Shown here one piece after another: positions 15,582-24,990 of a DNA stretch of 64,000 nt. Each line of letters opens with the position of its first letter. Position 1 is the stretch's first letter. This stretch comes from Sabulicella rubraurantiaca (GTDB lineage: Bacteria > Pseudomonadota > Alphaproteobacteria > Acetobacterales > Acetobacteraceae), in assembly GCF_017355885.1 (NCBI RefSeq), contig NZ_JAFEUU010000017.1, positions 1-64,000 on the forward strand, given 5' to 3'. Below the pieces are notes generated by a model. It was not told the origin of the DNA, searched no databases, and saw nothing but the letters and a program-made list of their open reading frames with translations. The translations under genes and the position numbers were made by a program.

Positions 15582-16373
15582 ATGAACCGTCGCACCGTCG
15601 TCGCGGGGGGCCTTGCTGCCCCCGCCCTCGCCGCCCTGCCCGCCGCTGCGCAGGGCGGCGGCAAGACCTTCGTGCTGCTGCACGGCGCCTGGCATGGCGG
15701 CTGGTGCTGGCGCGACGTGGCCGAGGTGCTGCGCGCCGGCGGCCATCGCGTCTTTACCCCGACCCAGACCGGGCTGGGCGAGCGGAAGCACCTGATGTCG
15801 CGCGAAATCACCCTCGACACCTTCGTTGCCGATGTCGTGAACGTGCTGGAAGCCGAGGAGCTGGAGGACGTGATCCTCGTCGGCCATTCCTTTGGCGGAC
15901 TCGGCATCTCCGGGGCGGCGGACCGGGTGCCCCAGCGCATTCGCCACCTCGTCTATCTCGACAGCCTGATCCTGGAGGGCGGGCAAAGCCCCTTCGGCAT
16001 CCTCCCCGCCGAGGTCGTGGCGCAGCGCCGCCAGCTTGTGCAGGAGCAGGGCCAGGGCATCTTCATCCCGCCGCCGCCCCCTTCCGCCTTCGGCATTCCC
16101 GACGGGCATCCGAACGCGGCTTGGGTGCGCCGCCGCCTGACGCCGCATCCGGTCGGCACCTATGAAAGCCCGCTCAATCTCCGGAACCCGGTCGGGAACG
16201 GAAGGCCCGCCACCTACATCATCGCCGCCGAGCCGATCTATGGCCCGCTGGAGGTGACGCGGCGCTGGGTGCGCAACCGCCCCGGCTGGACGGTGCAGGA
16301 GATCCGCACCGGCCACGACACCATGGTCACCGCGCCGGAGGAAACGGCACGGATGCTGTCGGCGATCGGCTGA
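15582..16373 (+). CDS. Exported alpha/beta-hydrolase
   Basis: The 263-residue protein begins with a twin-arginine-like signal (MNRRTVVAGG, then a hydrophobic stretch ending PAAAQ at about 24), so it is probably exported. The hydrolase part has the oxyanion region LLHGAWHGGWCW (about 31-42) and the nucleophile elbow VGHSFGG (serine near 104), with a late RTGHDTM histidine. This pattern is typical of plant-esterase-like (salicylate esterase or EstC type) bacterial hydrolases. The ATG at 15582 is preferred because it opens the signal. It lies 98 bases after tarD; a link to tartrate use is not evident. Confidence 0.8.
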   Translation: MNRRTVVAGGLAAPALAALPAAAQGGGKTFVLLHGAWHGGWCWRDVAEVLRAGGHRVFTPTQTGLGERKHLMSREITLDTFVADVVNVLEAEELEDVILVGHSFGGLGISGAADRVPQRIRHLVYLDSLILEGGQSPFGILPAEVVAQRRQLVQEQGQGIFIPPPPPSAFGIPDGHPNAAWVRRRLTPHPVGTYESPLNLRNPVGNGRPATYIIAAEPIYGPLEVTRRWVRNRPGWTVQEIRTGHDTMVTAPEETARMLSAIG

Positions 16374-16390
16374 CCGCCTCCAGCCTGGTC

Positions 16391-17362
16391 TCAATCGGCC
16401 TGGATGTTGTGGTTCCGCACCACGCCGCCCCAGGTCTCGATCTGGCGCTCGAGGAAGCGGTTCAGCTCCTCGGGCCCACCGAGGACGAGGCGGGCCTGCT
16501 GCGCCTCGGTCATGGTGCGGGTGACGCGCTCCTCGCGGAAGCTTTCCGTCAGGGCCTGCTGCATGCGCTGCTTCGCGGCGGAGGGGGTGCCGCGCGGCGC
16601 GAAGACGCCCCACCACGCCTCGGCCTCCAGCCCCGGGAAGCCGCTTTCCGCCGCGGTCGGCACGTCGCGTAGCGCCGGCAGGCGCTCCGGCCCGAACTGC
16701 ACCACGGGGCGCAGGTTCCCGGCGGAGATCTGCGGCGCCACCAGCGCGGCGGAGCCGATCATCATCTCCACATGCCCCGCCACCGTGTCGTTCACGGCGA
16801 GGCCGCCGCCGCGATACGGCAGGTGCGCCATGCGGATATTGGCGCGGCTGCCCAGCAGGATCATGGTCAGGTGGCCGATCGTGCCGTTGCCCGTGCTGCC
16901 GTAGTTGATCGCATCCGGCCGCGCCCGCGCCGCCGCCACGATGTCGTCCAGGCTGCGATACGGCTTGTCCGGCCGCGTCGCGATCACATAGGGCGCTCCG
17001 CCGATCAGCAGCACCGGCTCCAGGTCGCGCGTCAGGTTGAAGGGCAGGTTGGGCAGCAGCGCTGGCAAGGTGGCGTGGCTGTCGAAGGTCAGCAGCCAAG
17101 TCTGCCCATCCGGCCGCGCCTGCGCGACGGCATGGGTGCCGAGCGAGCCGGCAGCGCCGGAACGGTTTTCCACCACCACCGGCACGCCCAGGCGCTGCGT
17201 CAGCCCCGGCGAGGCGAGGCGCGCCACCGCGTCGGTCGAGCCGCCAGCAGCGAATGGGACGATGATGCGGATCGGGCCGTTCGGCCATTCCTGCGCCCGC
17301 GCCACGGCAGGCAGGGCAAGCGCGCCGGCGGCAGCAGCCAGGGTGCGGCGGGTGATGGTCAT
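16391..17362 (-). CDS. Bug family tripartite tricarboxylate receptor
   Basis: This 323-residue periplasmic solute-binding protein has an N-terminal signal (ITRRTLAAAAGALALPAVARA, in pieces twin-arginine-like) and the Bug/TctC fold: PIRIIVPFAAGGSTDAVAR (about 29-47), VVENRSGAAGSLG, INYGSTGNGTIGHL and a VPTAAESGFPG segment. Bug proteins bind carboxylates such as tricarboxylates or aromatic acids for TctAB transporters, but no tctA or tctB is nearby. It is last in a three-gene run behind a second Bug gene and a GlcG/HbpS-like gene. Ligand unknown. Confidence 0.88.
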   Translation of the reverse strand: MTITRRTLAAAAGALALPAVARAQEWPNGPIRIIVPFAAGGSTDAVARLASPGLTQRLGVPVVVENRSGAAGSLGTHAVAQARPDGQTWLLTFDSHATLPALLPNLPFNLTRDLEPVLLIGGAPYVIATRPDKPYRSLDDIVAAARARPDAINYGSTGNGTIGHLTMILLGSRANIRMAHLPYRGGGLAVNDTVAGHVEMMIGSAALVAPQISAGNLRPVVQFGPERLPALRDVPTAAESGFPGLEAEAWWGVFAPRGTPSAAKQRMQQALTESFREERVTRTMTEAQQARLVLGGPEELNRFLERQIETWGGVVRNHNIQAD

Positions 17363-17376
17363 TTTTTCCTCCCGGT

Positions 17377-18342
17377 CTAGTCGAGCCTGGCGCCCGTCGC
17401 CTGAACGATGGGACGCCATTTCTCCTGCTCGGCGGCGATGAAGCGCGCGCTCTGCTCAGGGTCCAGCCGGCCATAAAGCTCGAAGCCCGCTGCCTCAAGC
17501 TCGGCGCGGAACTCGGGGTCGCGCATGGTGGCGTTCACCGCCTCAGCGAGACGGTTCCGCACCGGCTCCGGCGCGCCCTGCGGCAGCATCACCGCCAGCC
17601 ACACCGCTGCCTCGAACCCCGTGAGGCCCAGCGCCTCCGCCACGGTGGGCACGTCGGGCGCCAGGGGGCTGCGCTGCGCGGAGGCGACGGCGAGCATGCG
17701 CGCCCGCCCCTCACGGTGATGCGCGATGGTGGTGGCGACCGTGTCCGAGATGGCGTCGAGATGCCCGCCCAGCAGATCGGCCATGGCGGGGCCGGAGCCG
17801 CGATAGGGCACGTGCTCGATGTCCAGCCGCCCCGCCTCGCGCTTGAAATACTCGAAGGACATGTGGAGATAGGAGCCGCTTCCCGGCGAGCCGTAGCGCA
17901 GCCGCCCCGGCCTTTCCCGCGCCGCGCGCACCAGTGCCTCCAGCGTCTCCGCGACGGCGGGGCGCGCCGCGATGGCGACGGTGGCGGCGCCGGGGATGGC
18001 GACGGCCTGGAAGTCGCGCAGCGGGTCGAATTGCGGCCGTTCCGACAGCAGCGGGTAGAGGCCGAGCGTCGAGGCCGTGCCGAACAGGAAGCTCGACCCG
18101 TCGGGGCGGGCGCGAGCGGCTTCCAGCGTGCCGATGGCGCCAGCCGCGCCTGCGCGGTTCTCCACCACCACGGTCTGGCCGAGCTGCTGCGGCAGCTTGG
18201 CGGCGAGGCGCCGCGCGAAGACATCGGTGGCCCCGCCCGGCGGGAAGGGCACGATCATCCGCAAGGGCCGGTCGGGCCAGGATTGTGCCAGGGCGGGCAG
18301 CGGCAGCGCCGCCGCGCCGAGAAGGAGGGGGCGGCGCCTCAC
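17377..18342 (-). CDS. Bug family tripartite tricarboxylate receptor
   Basis: The 321-residue protein has a signal peptide (MRRRPLLLGAAALPLPALAQ) and the Bug motifs PLRMIVPFPPGGATDVFAR (about 26-44), VVENRAGAAGAIG, LRYGSPGSGSYLHM and VPTVAEALGL. It is a second, clearly different paralogue of the gene 14 bases downstream, so they probably bind different ligands. Its start overlaps by four bases the end of the GlcG/HbpS-like gene, suggesting coupled translation. No transporter membrane subunits are in the window. Confidence 0.88.
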   Translation of the reverse strand: MRRRPLLLGAAALPLPALAQSWPDRPLRMIVPFPPGGATDVFARRLAAKLPQQLGQTVVVENRAGAAGAIGTLEAARARPDGSSFLFGTASTLGLYPLLSERPQFDPLRDFQAVAIPGAATVAIAARPAVAETLEALVRAARERPGRLRYGSPGSGSYLHMSFEYFKREAGRLDIEHVPYRGSGPAMADLLGGHLDAISDTVATTIAHHREGRARMLAVASAQRSPLAPDVPTVAEALGLTGFEAAVWLAVMLPQGAPEPVRNRLAEAVNATMRDPEFRAELEAAGFELYGRLDPEQSARFIAAEQEKWRPIVQATGARLD

Positions 18343-18833
18343 AGCCCGGCCTCCCGCCAGCCGGTGGCCGGCTCCGCCGGGTGGCTCGCGAAGCCGGCGC
18401 GGCGGATGCCCTCGATCGCCGCGTACTCGTCGCGGTCCGACGCGTCGCCCGAGACGCCCACCGCCCCGATCGCCTGGCCCGCCTCGTCGAGGATCAGGAC
18501 GCCGCCCGGCACGGGGATGAAGCGTCCGTCGCTCGCCGCGGCGATGCTTGCCTGGAAGGCCACGCGCTCCTTCAGCCGGTCGCGGATGGTGCGGGAGCCA
18601 ATGCCCATGCCGAGCGCCCCTTCCGCCTTCCCGCGCGCGATGGCGAAGCGCAGCGTGCCGCAGCCATCCTCACGCGCCGTGACGACAGGCTGCGCGCCGG
18701 AATCGAGCACCACGACGGTGAGCGGAAGCAGGTCGGCCTCGCGCCCTGCCTTCAACGTGGCGTCCAGCACGCGCCGTGCGGCGTCCAGCCGCAGGCTCGT
18801 CGCCACCGGCGCCAGGAAATAGCCCTGGTCCAT
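18339..18833 (-). CDS. GlcG/HbpS family heme-binding-like protein
   Basis: The 164-residue protein matches the GlcG/HbpS/PduO-C family (PF03928): LDAARRVLDATLKAG near 16-30, LTVVVLDSGAQPV, and a central GG and IGAVGVSGDASDRDEYAA near 130-147. Members bind heme or cobalamin-like cofactors or are of unknown function in glycolate and propanediol loci. No signal peptide is seen. It is the first gene of a run with two Bug receptors and overlaps the next start by four bases, so the three products may act on one substrate; this is inferred from position only. Confidence 0.8.
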   Translation of the reverse strand: MDQGYFLAPVATSLRLDAARRVLDATLKAGREADLLPLTVVVLDSGAQPVVTAREDGCGTLRFAIARGKAEGALGMGIGSRTIRDRLKERVAFQASIAAASDGRFIPVPGGVLILDEAGQAIGAVGVSGDASDRDEYAAIEGIRRAGFASHPAEPATGWREAGL

Positions 18834-18873
18834 TGCTTCCTCCCAATCCTTACTTTGGGAGGAAGGCTAAACC

Positions 18874-19335
18874 CTATTCGCTCTCGCGCGCCACCGGGCG
18901 CAGGCGCTGCGGCGCTTGGGCAGGACGCTGGCCCTGGATAGGAATGGAGCGGACACGCACCTCGGGCATCGGGCGCTTCAGGTCGATGTGCAGCAGGCCA
19001 TTGTCGAGCACCGCGCCTTCCACCTCGATCCCCTCCGCCAGGACGAAGGCGCGCTGGAACTGCCGGGCCGCGATGCCGCGATGCAGGAAGACGCGCCCTT
19101 CGGAGTCGTCGTGCTGCCGGCCGCGGATGACGAGCTGGTTGTCCTCCTGCGTGATCGCCAGCTCCTCCATGGAGAAGCCCGCGACGGCGAGGGTGATGCG
19201 TAGCCGCGCGTCGCCGGTCTGCTCGATATTGTAGGGCGGGTAGCCCTCTGCGTTCTTGCCCACCCGGTCGAGCATCTGTTCCAGATGGTCGAAGCCCAGG
19301 AACAGGGGCGATCCGAAAAGCGACGAGCGGGACAT
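18874..19335 (-). CDS. Small heat shock protein Hsp20
   Basis: The 153-residue protein is an alpha-crystallin-type chaperone that holds unfolding proteins. The N-terminus [20 protein letters not shown], the [20 protein letters not shown] start of the core (about 34-53), [15 protein letters not shown], and the late [13 protein letters not shown] segment match the IbpA/HspD class; the C-terminal I-x-I motif appears as RSIPIQ. The ATG at 19335 has a GGAGG site five bases upstream that can pair with an upstream copy (see the hairpin entry). It is divergent from def. Confidence 0.9.
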   Translation of the reverse strand: MSRSSLFGSPLFLGFDHLEQMLDRVGKNAEGYPPYNIEQTGDARLRITLAVAGFSMEELAITQEDNQLVIRGRQHDDSEGRVFLHRGIAARQFQRAFVLAEGIEVEGAVLDNGLLHIDLKRPMPEVRVRSIPIQGQRPAQAPQRLRPVARESE

Positions 19336-19339
19336 GGGA

Positions 19340-19386
19340 GCCTCCAGCGCATGGGCGGGCTTGCGGGATGGCCCCTGCCTGGAGGC
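19340..19386 (-). promoter_or_regulatory. Possible RNA thermometer hiding the hsp20 ribosome site
   Basis: On the minus strand, GCCTCCAG (19386-19379) is perfectly complementary to CTGGAGGC (19347-19340), which contains the GGAGG ribosome site five bases before the hsp20 ATG. The eight-pair stem would have a 31-base loop that could fold further. Small heat shock genes of alphaproteobacteria are often controlled by ROSE-type thermometers. Pairing was found by eye without energy calculation. Confidence 0.4.
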
Positions 19387-19466
19387 AGCCTCCCCGCGAA
19401 GGGAAACTTGGCGCGCCCCCCCTGGCGTTGCAAGGGAGGCCACGCGGCGCTACCTCCCGCCGCGCC

Positions 19467-19994
19467 ATGAACGAGCCTCTCCTGCCTATCCTCATCGTGC
19501 CCGACGCCATGCTGCGCCGGAAGGCGCGCCCAGTCGCGGAGGGGGATGCGGACAAGGTGCGCGACCTCGCGCCGCGCATGCTCGCCTCCATGTATGCCGC
19601 GCCGGGCATCGGCCTCGCCGCGCCGCAGGTGGGCGAGCTGCTGCGCCTCGTCGTCGTGGATCTCGGCAAGGACGAGACGGAACGCGAGCCGATGGTGCTG
19701 GTGAACCCGGAGATCGTGGCCCGCAGCGCCGAGACGGCGATCCGCGAGGAAGGCTGCCTTTCCCTGCCCGGCCAGTATGCCGACGTGGAGCGCCCGGCGC
19801 GGGTGAAAATCCGGTGGCAGGAGCTGGACGGCACGAAGCGCGAGACGGAGGCGGATGGGCTGCTCGCCACCTGCCTGCAGCACGAGGTGGACCACCTGGA
19901 TGGCGTGCTGTTCGTGGATCACATCTCGGCGCTGAAGCGCAACATGCTGCTGCGCAAGCTGGCCAAGGAGCAGAAGCTGAAGGCACGCGACTGA
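19467..19994 (+). CDS. def: Peptide deformylase
   Basis: The 175-residue metalloenzyme removes the formyl group from nascent N-terminal methionine. All three motifs are present: [10 protein letters not shown] (47-56), EEGCLSLPG (94-102, metal ligand Cys97) and QHEVDHLDG (138-146, ligands His139 and His143, catalytic Glu140). The ATG at 19467 gives the normal start. The stop overlaps the fmt start by one base (TGATG), so deformylase and formyltransferase are translated together. Confidence 0.96.
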   Translation: MNEPLLPILIVPDAMLRRKARPVAEGDADKVRDLAPRMLASMYAAPGIGLAAPQVGELLRLVVVDLGKDETEREPMVLVNPEIVARSAETAIREEGCLSLPGQYADVERPARVKIRWQELDGTKRETEADGLLATCLQHEVDHLDGVLFVDHISALKRNMLLRKLAKEQKLKARD

Positions 19995-20905
19995 TGCGCC
20001 TCGCCTTCATGGGCAGCCCTGATTTCTCCGTGCCGGCGCTGCGTGCGCTGGTGGAGGCGGGGCACGAGGTCGCGGCCGTGTATTGCCAGCCGCCGCGTCC
20101 GGCGGGACGCGGCCAGCGCGAGACCCCCTGCCCCGTCCACCGCGCCGCGCTGGAGATGGGGATCGAAGTCCGCACCCCCGCTCGCGTACGGCGCGACGCG
20201 GCGGAGCACGAGGCGTTTCGCGCCCTGAACCTCGATGCGGCGGTGGTGGCGGCCTACGGGCTGATCCTGCCCCTGCCCATGCTGGAGTCGCCGCGCCATG
20301 GCTGCCTCAACATCCACGCCTCGCTCCTGCCGCGCTGGCGCGGCGCCGCGCCCATCCAGGCGGCCATCCTGCACGGCGACGCGGAGAGCGGCGTGACGAT
20401 CATGCGGATGGAGGAAGGATTGGACACCGGCCCCATGCTGCTGCGCGAAGCCGTCGCCCTGCCACCGCGCGCCGCCACGCCATGGCTGCACGATACGCTG
20501 AGCGAGATGGGCGCGCGCCTCATCCTGCGCGCGCTGGAAACACTCCCCGAGGCGGTGCAGCAGCCGGAGGAGGGCGTGACCTACGCCGCCAAACTCACCA
20601 AGGCCGATGGCGCGCTCGATTGGCGCGAACCGGCCGAGTCCCTCGACCGCCGCGTGCGCGCCATGAATCCCTGGCCGGGTGCCTTCTTCCTCCACGGCGG
20701 CGAGGTGTTCCGCGTGCTCGAGGCGGAACCCGCGCCCGGTGATGCCGCGCCGGGCACGATCCTGCCCGGCGCCGCGCTGACGGTCGCCTGCGGCACCGGC
20801 GCGCTGCGTCTGCTGCGGCTACAGCGCGCGGGCCGCTCCGCCATGTCGGCCGAGGCACTGCTGCGTGGCTTCGATTTTGGCCCATGCCTCGATACGCCCT
20901 GCTGA
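19994..20905 (+). CDS. fmt: Methionyl-tRNA formyltransferase
   Basis: The 303-residue enzyme adds formyl from 10-formyltetrahydrofolate to initiator Met-tRNA. Seen are the N-terminal [19 protein letters not shown] Rossmann start, the catalytic [17 protein letters not shown] block (Asn and His near 104-106) and [10 protein letters not shown] (catalytic Asp), then the tRNA-binding C-terminal domain with [12 protein letters not shown]. It is the second gene of def-fmt-truA, overlapping def by one base and truA by 22 bases. Confidence 0.96.
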   Translation: MRLAFMGSPDFSVPALRALVEAGHEVAAVYCQPPRPAGRGQRETPCPVHRAALEMGIEVRTPARVRRDAAEHEAFRALNLDAAVVAAYGLILPLPMLESPRHGCLNIHASLLPRWRGAAPIQAAILHGDAESGVTIMRMEEGLDTGPMLLREAVALPPRAATPWLHDTLSEMGARLILRALETLPEAVQQPEEGVTYAAKLTKADGALDWREPAESLDRRVRAMNPWPGAFFLHGGEVFRVLEAEPAPGDAAPGTILPGAALTVACGTGALRLLRLQRAGRSAMSAEALLRGFDFGPCLDTPC

Positions 20906-21657
20906 TCGCCTATCGCGGAGAGGGATTCCACGGCTGGCAGCGCCAACCGGGCCTCATGACGGTGCAGGAGGTGCTGGAGGACGCGGCGGCCAAGTTGAAT
21001 GGCGGCGTCGTGCCCACCCTCGCCGCGGCCGGGCGCACCGATAGCGGCGTCCATGCCGAGGGGCAGGTCGCGGAGGTCGAGGTCTCGGCGGAACTGCCGC
21101 CGACGCGGCTGCGCGCGGCGCTCGATTTCCACACGCGCCCCCATCCGCTTTCCGTCCGCGCCGCCGCCTTCGCGCCCGAGGGGTGGTCGCCGCGCTTCTC
21201 GGCGCGGATGCGCCACTACCGCTACCGCATCCTCAACCGCCCGGCCCGGCCGGCGCTGGAGCAAGGGCAGGTCTGGCACGTGCCGCAGCCACTGGATGCC
21301 GGGGCGATGCACCGCGCGGCGCAGCACCTGCTCGGCAAGCATGATTTCTCCGCCTTCCGCGCTGCCTCCTGCCAAGCCAAGGACGCGCTGCGGACGCTGG
21401 ACCGGCTGGAGGTGACGCGCGAGGGCGAGGAGGTAGTGATCCGCGTCTCCGCCCGCTCCTTCCTCCATCATCAGGTCCGCAACCTCGTGGGCACGCTGCA
21501 TCCGGTCGGGCGCGGGCAGCGGGAGGAGGAATGGCCGCGCGCCGTGCTGGATGGGCGCGACCGTCGCGCGGCGGGACAGACCGCGCCGCCCGAAGGCCTG
21601 TGCTTCATGGGCGTGGAATACGAGGAGAAGCTGGGCTGGCAGGCCGGGCCGGCCTGA
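20884..21657 (+). CDS. truA: tRNA pseudouridine(38-40) synthase
   Basis: The 257-residue enzyme makes pseudouridine at positions 38-40 of the tRNA anticodon arm. The catalytic aspartate is Asp53 in [13 protein letters not shown] (49-61); FHGWQRQP near 15-22 and [14 protein letters not shown] near 192-205 are also typical. It overlaps fmt by 22 bases, and its TGA stop is joined directly to the stop codon of the convergent membrane-protein gene, forming TGATCA. Confidence 0.95.
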   Translation: MPRYALLIAYRGEGFHGWQRQPGLMTVQEVLEDAAAKLNGGVVPTLAAAGRTDSGVHAEGQVAEVEVSAELPPTRLRAALDFHTRPHPLSVRAAAFAPEGWSPRFSARMRHYRYRILNRPARPALEQGQVWHVPQPLDAGAMHRAAQHLLGKHDFSAFRAASCQAKDALRTLDRLEVTREGEEVVIRVSARSFLHHQVRNLVGTLHPVGRGQREEEWPRAVLDGRDRRAAGQTAPPEGLCFMGVEYEEKLGWQAGPA

Positions 21658-22230
21658 TCAGCCCCCGCCGGCGATGCGTGCGGAAAGCCCGCCGATGAAC
21701 AGCCCGATCGCCACGTCCAGCAGCACGAACATCACCGCCGTCGCGCCGGCCACGCCCAGCGCCTCGCGTGTCACGAACCATTCGAGCCAGAGCGCATAGC
21801 CCAGGGCAACAAGGCCCAGCGCGTTGTTCAGCCAGCTTGGCGCGCCCAGCAGCATGGGCACCGCCAGCACGACGAGCAGCAGGTACTGGACGAGGTTGGA
21901 CCAGTTCCAGGCCGCCAGGAAATGCGCCCATCGCCCGAGGCGCTGCGCCTGTTCCGCCATCACGCGCGAGGCCAGCGCAAAGCCCGACCAGGACAGGACG
22001 AAGCCGACAAGCTCCGCCAGCAGCCCCAGGACGAGGCCGCCGCGCGGCGCGCCCTGATGTGACCAGGCGAGGAGGCGCAGGCCCAGGAAGGCCGGCAGGC
22101 AGATCAGTGCCGCGCGGAAGGAGTGCAGCGCCGTGGCCTCGGTGGGCGGGAGGAGCAGAAGCCCCTCCGCCCGTCCGCGCGCGAAGAGCAGCGCCGCGGC
22201 GATCCCATCCGCGGTGCGCGGGATGCTCAT
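21658..22230 (-). CDS. Uncharacterised membrane protein downstream of dapE
   Basis: The 190-residue product has about five hydrophobic segments (for example FRAALICLPAFLGLRLL, GLVLGLLAELVGFVLSW, VQYLLLVVLAVPMLLG, TAVMFVLLDVAIGLFIGG) and no recognised motif; a Yip1-like topology is possible. The ATG at 22230 overlaps the dapE stop as ATGA, so it is translationally coupled. A start four codons earlier exists. Function unknown; the placement suggests expression with lysine and cell-wall precursor synthesis. Confidence 0.7.
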   Translation of the reverse strand: MSIPRTADGIAAALLFARGRAEGLLLLPPTEATALHSFRAALICLPAFLGLRLLAWSHQGAPRGGLVLGLLAELVGFVLSWSGFALASRVMAEQAQRLGRWAHFLAAWNWSNLVQYLLLVVLAVPMLLGAPSWLNNALGLVALGYALWLEWFVTREALGVAGATAVMFVLLDVAIGLFIGGLSARIAGGG

Positions 22231-23363
22231 CCCCGAAGGCACTCGTGCAGGACGCGCGCGTAGAGTCGCGACAGGGCGTGCAGCTCCTCCACCGGCACGT
22301 TCTCGTCCACCTGGTGCAGGGTCAGCCCCAGCCCGCCCAGCTCGGCGACCGGGCAGAGCCGGGCGATGAAGCGCGCATCGGAGGTGCCGCCACCCGTATC
22401 CAGCTTCGCCTCCACCCCCGCTTCCTCCCGGACCGCGCGGCGCAGCGCCTCCACGAAGGGGCCCGGGGCGGTGAGGAAGCTTTCGCCCGAAACCTCCACG
22501 CGCAAATCGTGGCGCGGGGCATGGCGGGAAAGCGCGTCGCGGATGCGCGCGGTCAGCGCCTTCGAATGGTGCCGGTCGTTGAAGCGGATGTTGAGGAAGC
22601 AGGACGCCTCCTCCGGGATCACGTTGGTGGCGGAGTTCTCCACCCGCAGCCCCGTCACCTGCAGCGTCGAGGGCTCGAAATGCTCGGACCCGTCATCCAG
22701 CGGTTCGCTGGTGAGGTCGTGCAGCACGCGGGTCAGGCGGTGGACCGGGTTGTCGGCCTTCTGCGGATAGGCGCTATGGCCCTGCTTCCCCTGGACCGTG
22801 ATCCAGGCATTCATGCTGCCGCGGCGGCCGATCTTGATCGTGTCGCCCAGCGCCTCGCGGCTCGTCGGTTCGCCCACCACGCACATGTCGGGGACGTGGC
22901 CATTCGCCTCCATCCATTCCAGCACGCGCTTGGTGCCGTTCACCGACGGCCCTTCCTCATCCCCCGTGATGAGGAGGCTGATCGAGCCCAGATGGTCCGG
23001 GTTCGCCTGGAGGAAGTCCGAGAGCCCGGCGATGAAGGCGGCGATGCCGCCCTTCATGTCGCAGGCGCCGCGCCCATACAGCACCCCGTCGCGCAAGGTC
23101 GCGGCGAAGGGGTTGTCCGTCCAGCGTGACGGGTCGCCCGGCGGCACCACGTCGGTGTGGCCGCAATACAGGAAATGCGGCGAGGCGCTGCCACGCCGGG
23201 CGAAGAGGTTGTCCACCTCCTCGAAGCGCAGCCGCTTGCAGGAGAAGCCCAGCCGCTCCAGCGCCCGCTGCACCGTGTCCAGCGCCCCGTCATCGGCCGG
23301 GGTGACGGAGCGGCAGCGGATCAGCGCCTGCGCCAGCGGCAGCGGGTCCGCCGCCTCAGTCAC
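22227..23363 (-). CDS. dapE: Succinyl-diaminopimelate desuccinylase
   Basis: The 378-residue zinc M20 peptidase-family enzyme releases LL-diaminopimelate from its succinyl derivative in lysine and peptidoglycan synthesis. Metal and catalytic motifs: [11 protein letters not shown] (His69, Asp71), [10 protein letters not shown] (Asp102) and ITGDEEGPS (Glu136, Glu137), then [20 protein letters not shown] in the dimerisation domain. It overlaps dapD by eight bases and the downstream membrane-protein gene by four. Confidence 0.95.
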   Translation of the reverse strand: MTEAADPLPLAQALIRCRSVTPADDGALDTVQRALERLGFSCKRLRFEEVDNLFARRGSASPHFLYCGHTDVVPPGDPSRWTDNPFAATLRDGVLYGRGACDMKGGIAAFIAGLSDFLQANPDHLGSISLLITGDEEGPSVNGTKRVLEWMEANGHVPDMCVVGEPTSREALGDTIKIGRRGSMNAWITVQGKQGHSAYPQKADNPVHRLTRVLHDLTSEPLDDGSEHFEPSTLQVTGLRVENSATNVIPEEASCFLNIRFNDRHHSKALTARIRDALSRHAPRHDLRVEVSGESFLTAPGPFVEALRRAVREEAGVEAKLDTGGGTSDARFIARLCPVAELGGLGLTLHQVDENVPVEELHALSRLYARVLHECLRG

Positions 23364-24180
23364 GGAGGAGGTCGTTGATGCTGGTCTTGGCGCGGGTCTG
23401 CGCGTCCACCCGCTTCACGATCACCGCGCAATACAGCGAGGGACCAGGCGATCCGTCCGGAAGGGGCTTGCCGGGCAGAGAGCCGGGAACCACCACGGAA
23501 TAGGCGGGGACGCGGCCGGTGAAGACCTCGCCGGTCGAGCGGTCGATGATCTTGGTGGTGGCGGAGATGAACACGCCCATAGAGAGGACGCAGCCGCGCT
23601 CGACGATCACGCCCTCCACCACCTCGGAGCGGGCGCCGATGAAGCAGTCATCCTCGATCACGACCGGGTTGGCCTGCAGCGGTTCCAGCACGCCGCCGAT
23701 GCCGACGCCGCCCGAAAGATGCACGTTCTTGCCGATCTGCGCGCAGGAACCGACCGTGGCCCAGGTATCCACCATCGTGCCGCTATCCACATAGGCGCCG
23801 AGATTCACGAAGGACGGCATCAGGATCACGTTGGGCGCAACATAGGCCGAGCGGCGGGCGACGGCGCCGGGCACCGCGCGGAACCCGGCCTGCTTGAAGC
23901 GCGCCGCGTCCCAGCCCTGCCACTTCAGCGGCACCTTGTCGTAGCCGCCGGCCATCGGCACTGAATCCTCGATGCGGAAGGAGAGCAGCACGGCCTGCTT
24001 GAGCCACTGATTGACCTTCCAGCCGCCCTGCCCGTCCGGCTCGGCCACGCGGGCCTCGCCGCGGTCCAGACGGTCGAGCGCGGTCTCGATCGCCGCGCGA
24101 TCGGCGCCCACCGTTCCGGCGGAAAGTGTGTCGCGCCGCTCCCAGAGGGATTCGATGGCCGCTTGCAGGTCCTGGCTCAT
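23356..24180 (-). CDS. dapD: Tetrahydrodipicolinate N-succinyltransferase
   Basis: The 274-residue enzyme transfers succinyl from succinyl-CoA to tetrahydrodipicolinate, two steps before DapE. The left-handed beta-helix hexapeptide region runs from about 100 to 230 with [20 protein letters not shown] and [13 protein letters not shown], both DapD hallmarks. The ATG at 24180 ([10 protein letters not shown]) is the family start although the frame stays open upstream. dapD, dapE and the membrane protein form one operon. Confidence 0.95.
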   Translation of the reverse strand: MSQDLQAAIESLWERRDTLSAGTVGADRAAIETALDRLDRGEARVAEPDGQGGWKVNQWLKQAVLLSFRIEDSVPMAGGYDKVPLKWQGWDAARFKQAGFRAVPGAVARRSAYVAPNVILMPSFVNLGAYVDSGTMVDTWATVGSCAQIGKNVHLSGGVGIGGVLEPLQANPVVIEDDCFIGARSEVVEGVIVERGCVLSMGVFISATTKIIDRSTGEVFTGRVPAYSVVVPGSLPGKPLPDGSPGPSLYCAVIVKRVDAQTRAKTSINDLLRD

Positions 24181-24239
24181 GCTGTCGTGCCCCGATGAAG
24201 AAACCGTCGAGGCTTCGCAGCGGCGGACCAGGGTGTCAA

Positions 24240-24929
24240 TCAGCCCTGCTCCAGCTCCGAATCCCAGTACAGGTAGTCGCGCCAGCTTTCGTGCAGGTGG
24301 TTGGGCGGGAAGGCGCGGCCATTCTCCTGCAATTCCCAGCTTGTCGGCTGCCGCGGCGGCTGGAGGGGCAGCATGTGGCACTCGCGCGGCATGCGGTTCC
24401 CCTTGCGGAGATTGCACGGCCCGCAGGCGGCCACGACATTGTCCCAGGAGGTGCGCCCGCCCTTGGAGCGGGGGACGACGTGATCGAAGGTGAGGTCCTG
24501 CGCCGGGAGCCCGTCGCCGCAATACTGGCACTCGAATCGGTCGCGCAGGAACACGTTGAAGCGGGTGAAGGCCGGGCGCCGCGCCGCCGGGATGTATTCG
24601 CGCAGCGCGATCACCGAGGGCAGGCGCATGGCGAAGGAGGGCGAGCGCACTTCCGTCTCGTATTCGCTGAGCACCGAGACTCGGTCCAGCACGACGGCCT
24701 TCACCGCGTCCTGCCACGCCCAGACTGAAAGCGGAAAGTAGGAAAGCGGCCGGAAATCGGCGTTGAGAACGAGGGCAGGGAAGCCGCCCGGCCCGTGGAT
24801 TTGTGGGATCAGACTGCCATCGGGCAAACCGGGAGCCTCCGCGCCTGGACGGGGCGGAAGCCGGAGCCCTGATGGCTCCGGATTCGCCGGCCGCCACAAG
24901 ATGTGGTGACTGCATGACACCAATACCAC
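24240..24929 (-). CDS. HNH endonuclease family protein
   Basis: The 229-residue product has a C-terminal HNH nuclease domain: [26 protein letters not shown] and [11 protein letters not shown] provide the two Cys-x-x-Cys zinc pairs and the His of the DH-x-V-P motif. The N-domain, [20 protein letters not shown], is characteristic of a widely conserved alphaproteobacterial HNH family with no assigned biological role; it is usually chromosomal, not in phage. The start is uncertain: about 50 weakly conserved residues precede the family start, and a TTG near residue 35 is an alternative. It is divergent from gluQRS. Confidence 0.82.
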   Translation of the reverse strand: MVLVSCSHHILWRPANPEPSGLRLPPRPGAEAPGLPDGSLIPQIHGPGGFPALVLNADFRPLSYFPLSVWAWQDAVKAVVLDRVSVLSEYETEVRSPSFAMRLPSVIALREYIPAARRPAFTRFNVFLRDRFECQYCGDGLPAQDLTFDHVVPRSKGGRTSWDNVVAACGPCNLRKGNRMPRECHMLPLQPPRQPTSWELQENGRAFPPNHLHESWRDYLYWDSELEQG

Positions 24930-24990
24930 AACGCCGCAACCCGGTTCATGGATTGTTTCATGCGAACGTCACTTGTACGCAGGACACCCC

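Noticed and set aside
24803-24990. An extended N-terminus for gluQRS from the TTG at 24973
   Set aside because: The ATG at 24991 has an AGGA site at good distance and gives the family start RFAPSPTG within a few residues.
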